This document shows, in pieces, positions 6,001 through 10,514 of a stretch of 10,514 nucleotides of DNA; the first letter of the stretch is position 1, and each line of letters begins with the position of its first letter. Under the pieces are notes generated by a model. It worked only from the letters and a program-made list of their open reading frames with translations, had not been told where the DNA came from and did no database searches. Position numbers and translations under genes: made by a program. Source of the stretch: Dunaliella salina (Eukaryota; Chlorophyta; Chlorophyceae; Chlamydomonadales; Dunaliellaceae). The stretch spans positions 17,434 through 27,947 of the forward strand of contig MU070735.1 in NCBI GenBank assembly GCA_002284615.2. Direction: 5' to 3'.

Positions 6001-6021
6001 TTTTCTTTTCTTTTCTTTTCT
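6001..6021 (+). repeat. (CTTTT)n tail of copy 3
   Basis: Four consecutive CTTTT-type pentamers end copy 3 and correspond to the TTTCT/AGAAA tails of the main element (501-517) and copy 2 (5154-5170). This is a microsatellite 3' tail in place of poly(A), as several non-LTR clades have. Confidence 0.7.
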
Positions 6022-6371
6022 CTGTCCTTCCTTGTGGGCCTTGCTTTCTTGGTTCTGTCATAGGAGCCTCAGCTTTTTTGCTGGTATTCCTGCTCATTAA
6101 GGAGCTCAGGGCCTTATGGGAAATTTCCATTTCCTTGGATCGCTGTAACCAAAAAAGTCCTCCATCTTGTTTACAATTATCAATTGAGTGCGGAGATTAT
6201 GTCGTGCTGCATTCAGAATTGTCGAGGTTTACAAGGTGTACAAGGTAACAGCCAGAAAGTTTGGCTGCTCAGTGTGTTGAAGGAAATCCATAGCTTTGGA
6301 GATTGAACAATAGGTTTCAGTATGTTGGTATTGGAAAATTTGGACAGCATACTCAGGACGAGCATCAGAAA
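6022..6371. other. No gene recognised downstream of copy 3
   Basis: A plus-strand frame from about 5958 to 6248 runs out of copy 3's UTR and tail into this stretch (SAFLLVFLLIKELRALWEIS) and then loses coding character. A short phrase QNCRGLQG near 6212-6236 faintly recalls the start of AP endonuclease domains (WNCRGL) but nothing after it fits. I see no promoter or RNA gene. Confidence 0.3.
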
Positions 6372-6423
6372 AAATAGAAAGGGCCTGAAGTATCTACCTA
6401 AATACTTCAGGCTCTTTCTATTT
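6372..6423. repeat. Strong hairpin: 22-bp arms, 8-base loop
   Basis: Arms 6372-6393 and 6402-6423 are reverse complements with a single mismatch (a G.U wobble in RNA), separated by CTACCTAA. The arm core is GCCTGAAGTAT. It lies alone in noncoding DNA with no coding frame around it. It could be a small foldback (MITE-like) relic, a structured noncoding RNA or precursor hairpin, or a replication-slippage palindrome. Confidence 0.8.
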
Positions 6424-7640
6424 CTTTACTCTGTGCAGGAAAGGTAGAAACGATGTGCATACTTTCTCTAAAGATAACATGTGGAAGGAAGGAAGAAAGA
6501 ATTGTCAAATGCTGGAAATAATCACACGTACTGTCACTCTACTTAAATACAAGAAGTTATGCACACAAACTCCATCAGGTTGCAAAAAAAGGCCAGATTT
6601 CGGGAAACATACTTCTATGTCACAAAAATGATGCGCAGAAAATGAGAGATCGGTGTAACTTGACAGTGAACTTTTTTCATAACAGTGGATGGAAGTTTGA
6701 TGCTAAGTGCTTCTCCTCATCCAGCACGGTTCCCAAATCCTTGTGGGGTGGTCCCCAGAGGGTCCTAGCTTGGCCATTTGGGGGGCCTTTTTTTTTTTTT
6801 ACAGGAAACTTTTCTGAGGCTCCTTGGGCTCGCCTTCCCCAAAAAATTTCATATTGTTATGTTCTATTGTTATAAAGACACAACCCCCCAAAAAAAAGGC
6901 TGTGGGAAAATCGGTCCGGTGTGTGAGCGAGGGTGCCCCAAAAGGGGAAAAAAGGGGCAATGTGGTGAAAAATGGGAGCTTTCCACATTACCCCATTTTC
7001 TCACATTTACCCCTAGGCATGTAGCAGTGATATAGCAGACACCTTTGTAAAAGAAATGGGTCAATTGGTGGCCTGGCTGGTTCAGGACGGGCAAGAACGT
7101 CCGGGAGGTAAAGTGGGCCCACAAGCCTTCACCTCTGTTCTCACTCAAGGAGCACTTCTCAGGAACTTTTCCGGATTACAAGAACAGGAATCAACACAGA
7201 ATTACGAAAATAAAGAAAATTCAGAATTTGAAGTCGAATTTTTTAGGTTTTTGCGGATTTCCAGCCAAACTTTGACCTGGCTTAGTTTGGCTTTCTGACG
7301 CACTTTTTTTTTTTCTGGGGTAAGCTGGCTGCGCAAACTTGCAGCAATTAAAAGTTGTACACAAGAGTTGGGACCCTCTGGGTGGTCCCACTTTGCGCCC
7401 TACCTCAATAACGCTTGAGGTGTTTGCTGCTTCAATAACTTTTCTTTTTCCTTTTTCCTCCCTGATGGAACGTTCCGTTGTTAACATTGAGCCATGATGT
7501 TGCCCAATGTTACTGTACTGGCAAAAGAAGTTTTCTTTTCTTATGTTTCAGGCAGTGAAAGATCAGAGGGTATCAGCTGGCCTCTTTCCTAGACATGCTC
7601 TTTCTCGTGTTTTATCTCAATTTTGACCAAGCCAACCGAC
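6424..7640. other. Long stretch without a supportable gene
   Basis: Short open frames occur on both strands (plus 6642-6875, 6778-7035 and 7056-7298; minus 6870-7148 and 7221-7487), but all run through homopolymers (T12 near 6789, A7 near 6892, T11 near 7304) and none has a recognisable motif or a believable start. GC-rich imperfect inverted patches occur around 6950-7015 (GGGGCAATGTG against CACATTTACCCC). A perfect 8-bp stem (AGCCAAAC/GTTTGGCT) sits at 7263-7292. This is most likely intergenic DNA or old unrecognisable repeats. Confidence 0.4.
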
Positions 7641-8016
7641 AATTTTCAAGAACACACCGTTCACCCTAAGATGATCAAATTTGGGGGACCCCGGTCTGGA
7701 CCCAAATCACTTTTCTGACCCCAAATCACCCCAAAATGGTCCACAGCTCCGTTCTTAGACCCTTCTCAAATCCCAAAACATTGTATTTGTAACCCCTGTT
7801 TCCTGTAATAACATCATGCATTTTCAAGAACATGAAAGAAGAAGTCAAAAATTGGAATGATCAATCACCGCCGATCGGACAGCAAATGTCTCTTTGACAT
7901 GCGTGGCATTTTGACATGGAACTAAGGAACATCGGACGCTTGCAACCAGATACAGTGATTCCTGACTACCGTCATAAGCGCGCTGCATTGAGTTGACAGA
8001 AAGGGCCACTACCCCT

Positions 8017-8260
8017 TCCAAAGTGGACCATCTAGAATTCAGGATTTGAAACGCAGGACTGCTTCGAGACTAAAACAATACCAAGATAATTTCATCAGAA
8101 CACTTCTTCCTCCAAATTGGACCATGCAGAATCCAGAATTTGAGGCACAAAATCACTTTAAAACTTATCTGATATCAATGTTATAGAATCAGAACGCTCA
8201 TGCTCTCTACCCGTCCAAATTGGTCCACCAGCCATTCAGGACATTTGGGACAGAGTATCG
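8017..8260 (+). repeat. Diverged tandem repeats, period about 94-103 bp
   Basis: A conserved core recurs: TCCAAAGTGGACCA at 8017-8030, TCCAAATTGGACCA at 8111-8124 and TCCAAATTGGTCCA at 8214-8227. Each is followed by a matching ATTCAGGA/ATCCAGAA-type segment. The second and third are also each preceded by an ATCAGAAC-type segment (8095 and 8190 regions). A weaker fourth core (CCAAAATGGTCCA) lies near 7730. The cores are near-palindromic (CCAAATTGG), which could suit a DNA-binding protein, but the sequence alone does not show that. Confidence 0.5.
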
Positions 8261-8482
8261 CTATGTGAATGATTTCATACCTCGATCATAAAACCAGAAT
8301 GTCACAACAGACGGTGGCTGCACGGTTGGAACGGAGCTTTCCACACCCTGGCTCAGCAGAACTAGCTGGGTGAAGCAGCTCAAGTAGTGCTCCTGCTGAA
8401 CCTGCCTGTTTTTGCCTTTAGGTAACAGCAAGTAGTCATAGAGGAACTGGTACACATTCTTGGTGTAACAAATTATAGTCAT
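8261..8482 (-). CDS. Possible exon or coding remnant, unrecognised
   Basis: This minus-strand frame of 73 codons has a fairly protein-like composition: YTKNVYQFLYDYLLLPKGKN, then QVQQEHYLSCFTQLVLLSQGVE, ending FWFYDRGMKS. No family comes to mind. The start ATG at 8480-8482 is not convincing and the upstream codons could be intron. An AG (CAGGCAG) before GTTCAGCAGGAG near 8398-8404 could be a splice acceptor. The neighbouring diverged repeats begin just beyond its downstream end. It could equally be a remnant of another transposon. Confidence 0.25.
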   Translation of the reverse strand: MTIICYTKNVYQFLYDYLLLPKGKNRQVQQEHYLSCFTQLVLLSQGVESSVPTVQPPSVVTFWFYDRGMKSFT

Positions 8483-8722
8483 TCTTATACATTCTTACAA
8501 TGTATGCGACCGATCGTTCCCCTCAGCAGCACAAACTAGTTTACTTTTTTGGCACCCCTTGTGCTGGATCTTCTCGAAGAGAAATGGCTGTCTTTCTGTT
8601 TCAAGCCAACCACTCAGTCTTTTCCATCAATTTTTTGCAACGTTATTCTTTTGCGACTCCAAAAATCTGAAAATCTAAATTTAATGGTCTGAAATGGACA
8701 TGAGGTGGTCAAAAAGCAGGGT

Positions 8723-8768
8723 TCATGCCGTGGCTGATTTGGCATGAGCCCCCCAATGAGGGGGCCCC
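8723..8768. repeat. Two adjacent small hairpins
   Basis: TCATGCC (8723-8729) pairs with GGCATGA (8741-8747). Immediately after, CCCCC (8750-8754) pairs with GGGGG (8760-8764) across a 5-base loop. No function is evident, and GC-rich palindromes of this size can occur by chance. Confidence 0.4.
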
Positions 8769-8973
8769 TCAGCGACACCTCTGCAACTCTCCAAAAGGAA
8801 CAAAAACTGGAGTGTGCCAGTTGAAGACACCTACGTTGGGAGCAGAGCCTGTCTTCAGGCCTCATGTGACCCCATTTGGTGGACGGCTAGGAGGGACACT
8901 GTTGTTTTACACCAACGACCTCCCTGACGCTTTCCCTTGTGAACATGATTATCCTGTCAGACCATTACAATGA
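8725..8973 (+). CDS. Open frame with weak reverse-transcriptase-like phrase
   Basis: The 82-codon plus-strand frame ends TPFGGRLGGTLLFYTNDLPD, then about 13 more residues and TGA. The phrase loosely resembles the RT segment P-Q-G-x-x-L-G-P-L-L-F-x-x-Y-x-N-D-L-P of non-LTR elements, but with one inserted and two missing residues, and no YxDD box follows. The first half (EPPNEGAPQRHLCNSPKGTKTG) overlaps GC-rich hairpins and looks less protein-like. An AG at about 8856-8857 (CTTCAG) may be a splice acceptor for the better half. It could be a relic of an unrelated retroelement, a host exon, or chance. Confidence 0.2.
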   Translation: MPWLIWHEPPNEGAPQRHLCNSPKGTKTGVCQLKTPTLGAEPVFRPHVTPFGGRLGGTLLFYTNDLPDAFPCEHDYPVRPLQ

Positions 8974-9066
8974 AAGGTCACAATGAAAAACGAGTCACAA
9001 CAAAAAAGACCTCCAGGCAAAACAAAGGACTGCTAGCCTGTTCATAGAAAGGGGAAAGATTCATGC

Positions 9067-9076
9067 AGGTAAGAAT
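9067..9076 (+). other. Consensus-like 5' splice donor (CAG|GTAAGAATG)
   Basis: CAGGTAAGAATG matches the eukaryotic donor consensus very well. The open codons just before it (LFIERGKIHA) are protein-like but belong to a frame that only opens after a TGA near 8990. It is compatible with an intron separating an exon here from the frame starting at 9359, though I cannot connect the phases confidently. Confidence 0.3.
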
Positions 9077-9358
9077 GAAGCTCCTTAGTGTTCTGATCCA
9101 TCTTGTCAAGCCCCAAAGGATGAGAATTACATAATGGGGAGGCATCAATACTCCACCTGAAACAAGGCCAAAACACCCACAACATGTTGCCCCAAACAAA
9201 TTAAAAAAGCAGCAGAGATCATATCAAACGGATCATGCCTGCCTTTGTCCGAGTAGATGCTACCTGCTTGCCATGACAAGGATATGCAACCTGCACTAAT
9301 GCAAAGCTGCTGCCCCCAAAGTCATGAATCTTGCAGCTGACCATGAATCTCATTGCAG

Positions 9359-9835
9359 GACTCTGTGGGTGTACGTGAGGTTTTGGTCTTTGTTGACCAC
9401 CTGCCCGGTGCCCCTCATGACCCACTTGGAGGTCATCAGCCCCTCAACACCCACTGGTCCGCGTGCGTGGATGCGGCTAGTGCTTATGCCAACCTGCAAA
9501 ATGCAATGTTGACGCAAGCAAAATCAGTTTTACTTTCTGCAAAGAAGTTGGTCTGCACAGAGGCAATCATCGCCGCAGTGCAACAGTTGACCTAAGTTGC
9601 AGTATAAATACAAACTTTGTTTGTCATCTGACAAAGAGAACATTGGGGATCAGCCCTGCCGTGTTCGGCTTCAGAAAAGACTTGGTCTATCTAGATGATG
9701 CAGCACATACTAAATGCAGGGATGCAATTGAAGACGGACCATACATTTAAGTTTATCCAGGGAATGCAGCTGGAGGGAACACTGGAAGGAGTGGTACTGC
9801 AACATGACGATCAGAAGATTTTTTTTCTTGAATGA
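9359..9835 (+). CDS. Possible two-exon fragment with a TDHTFK motif (DDE-transposase-like?)
   Basis: Exon A (9359-9577) follows an acceptor CATTGCAG and encodes a protein-like stretch ([53 protein letters not shown]). A GT at 9578 and the AG at 9693-9694 (CTATCTAG) bound a 117-bp intron-like segment whose removal keeps phase 0 and skips the TAA at 9593-9595. Exon B (9695-9835) reads [23 protein letters not shown] and on to TGA at 9833-9835. The D-H-T-F-K phrase recalls the first-aspartate region of some DDE transposases found in fungi and algae, but the remaining catalytic residues are not visible. It may continue through a donor before the stop. Exon structure and family are inference; a plain decayed fragment is equally possible. 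Confidence 0.3.
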
Positions 9836-9868
9836 GTACTTATAATCATGCGCTCCTGCCTTTTGCAG

Positions 9869-10033
9869 GCCAAACACACCTCTGCCCCCAGCCCAAAGCG
9901 GAATCCGTCACTGAAGCGTGTGCTGGCGTTGTGGAATACACACGCTGCATCTACGTTGGCAAGGAAGGTAGATGCCGCTGCAAAGCAAGCAAAGAAGTGG
10001 AGCTACATAGTGAGCGAAAGAAATCGAAAATAG
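9869..10033 (+). CDS. Possible following exon, unrecognised
   Basis: A pyrimidine-rich acceptor (CCTTTTGCAG, AG at 9867-9868) precedes an open frame of 54 codons ending in TAG at 10031-10033: [32 protein letters not shown], then [13 protein letters not shown]. It is basic, Ala/Lys-rich and probably helical. A possible donor (AAG|GTAGAT) lies at about 9967. It could belong to the same gene or remnant as 9359-9835. I know no family. Confidence 0.25.
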   Translation, partial: AKHTSAPSPKRNPSLKRVLALWNTHAASTLARKVDAAAKQAKKWSYIVSERNRK

Positions 10034-10126
10034 CCTTTACATGGGTGCTCAGTGCTACTCATCGCGCGCTGCGCCCAGAAATAAGAAAGGCAAATTGATT
10101 TCAGGCAAACCAGAACTTGCGGCGGC

Positions 10127-10151
10127 GCAGCCCCATCATATTTTGGGCTGC
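10127..10151. repeat. Small perfect hairpin (7-bp stem)
   Basis: GCAGCCC (10127-10133) and GGGCTGC (10145-10151) flank an 11-base AT-rich loop. It lies about 35 bases upstream of the ATG at 10184. It could be regulatory or a chance palindrome. Confidence 0.4.
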
Positions 10152-10183
10152 CAGGAAATATTTAAAATCAGCTGCGGGTAAAT

Positions 10184-10514
10184 ATGGTTCGTAGGAGTAG
10201 GAAGCAGAAGCAGGCATGGCAGCATCTGCTCAACACTCAGGAGGTACTCAAAGGAAGGGCACCTGAGTGGGAGAGGGTAGCAGATCCTGAGCCCCAGCCC
10301 CAGGAACAGCTGGAGCAGCAGCAACAGTTAACCCTTGCAGACATACCTAAGTGCTGCTGCTTGCGGTATTGGCTGAGTGCATGCTTTCTTGTGAGCATTT
10401 GTGTGTATCCCGAATTCCTCCTCATGGCCCGAAGAGGCTCACCCTGAGACTGGAAGTGTGGAGGCAGGCCAAGCAGAAGACGTCAGCGCTGCAGAAGGGG
10501 AGGTCACACACACA
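10184..10514 (+). CDS. Possible gene start running off the right edge, unrecognised
   Basis: From ATG at 10184 the frame gives a basic N-terminus (MVRRSRKQKQAWQHLLNTQE), then an acidic Pro/Gln-rich low-complexity stretch (ADPEPQPQEQLEQQQQ) and LADIPKCCCLRYW. An AT-rich segment (ATATTTAAAAT) about 25 bases upstream could act as a TATA-like element. The unspliced frame ends at a TGA (10445-10447) after a hydrophobic run. A donor-like GTGAGC at about 10390 followed by an acceptor near 10436 (CCCGAAG) would lead instead to an acidic stretch (EAGQAEDVSAAEGEV) open to the window end. Both readings are plausible. The basic then acidic/Gln-rich composition suggests a nuclear protein, but no domain is visible. 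Confidence 0.3.

Larger units (their letters stand above)
5154..6021. repeat. Large imperfect inverted repeat formed by copies 2 and 3
   Basis: The left arm is 5154-5385 and the right arm about 5768-6021, with a spacer of about 380 bp. The arms are reverse complements with scattered substitutions and a few indels. The right arm has about 20 extra bases in a GCTAGCTT-rich run near 5933-5952. The outer ends are pentamer tails pointing outward and the inner ends are the truncated 5' breakpoints. A transcript crossing the region could fold into a long hairpin. Confidence 0.75.
5768..6021 (+). mobile_element. Copy 3: 5'-truncated 3' end of a related retroelement, plus strand
   Basis: This is the plus-strand partner of copy 2: coding end, TAG at 5852-5854, a UTR of about 145 bp and a CTTTT pentamer tail at 6001-6021. 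The tail is longer and cleaner than in copy 2, which suggests a younger insertion or later slippage growth. The UTR contains a short internal expansion of GCTAGCTT units (about 5933-5952) that copy 2 lacks. Homology to copy 2 fades upstream of the ACGGCGGCGGAGG patch near 5777. Confidence 0.65.

Noticed and set aside
5154..6021. A classical DNA transposon or MITE with terminal inverted repeats
   Set aside because: The arms contain retroelement coding ends, stop codons and pentamer tails in the correct outward orientation, so each arm is a retrotransposon 3' end. No transposase or evident target duplication at the outer ends was seen.
6198..6240. AP-endonuclease start (QNCRGLQG)
   Set aside because: Only a five-residue resemblance; none of the later catalytic motifs of this nuclease family follow in any frame.
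6870..7148. Minus-strand frame of 92 codons over homopolymers
   Set aside because: Composition follows poly-A, poly-T and G-rich tracts, with no motif and no plausible start.

Overview
The window looks like repeat-rich, largely intergenic DNA from a eukaryotic nuclear genome. I favour a green alga, because the main element resembles retroelement proteins I remember from chlorophyte genomes; that placement is a recollection, not a search result. There are no bacterial-style operons, ribosome binding sites, tRNAs, rRNAs or CRISPR arrays. Open frames are short, several are bounded by splice-like AG or GT sites, and homopolymer and microsatellite tracts are common.

Region 1 (1-500) holds a weak open frame running in from the left edge. 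Region 2 (about 501-4863, minus strand) is the main content: one long, decayed element of non-LTR-retrotransposon type, read from high to low coordinates. In order it shows a Ser/Thr/Pro-rich N-terminal part with an in-frame 30-bp tandem repeat, a PHD-type zinc finger, a conserved linker, a degenerate methyltransferase-like domain that resembles PCIF1, an RNase H domain with all four catalytic acids, a CCHC knuckle, and a C-terminal PD-(D/E)XK (restriction-like) endonuclease ending in NPPDPH-stop. A 3' UTR and an (AGAAA)n / (TTTCT)n tail follow. The reading frame is broken by five in-frame stops (all TAA or TAG) and about four frameshifts. No reverse transcriptase domain is visible anywhere in it.

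Region 3 (5154-6021) holds two short 5'-truncated relatives of the element's 3' end. They lie head to head, so the pair forms a large imperfect inverted repeat with its pyrimidine-rich tails facing outward. Each ends its residual frame in PPDPH-stop. Copy 2 is minus strand and copy 3 is plus strand, with about 390 bp of unrelated spacer between them.

Region 4 (6022-8260) is apparently noncoding. It has one strong 22-bp-arm hairpin (6372-6423) and a set of diverged tandem repeats (about 8017-8260, perhaps from 7730). Region 5 (8261-10514) has several short open frames with splice-like borders. The best is a possible two-exon frame at 9359-9835 containing a TDHTFK motif reminiscent of some DDE transposases. 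A possible gene start at 10184 runs toward the right edge. None of Region 5 is firmly identified.

The item most worth following up is the main element's domain order (PHD, PCIF1-like methyltransferase, RNase H, CCHC knuckle, restriction-like endonuclease, with no RT), together with the inverted pair of 3' ends.
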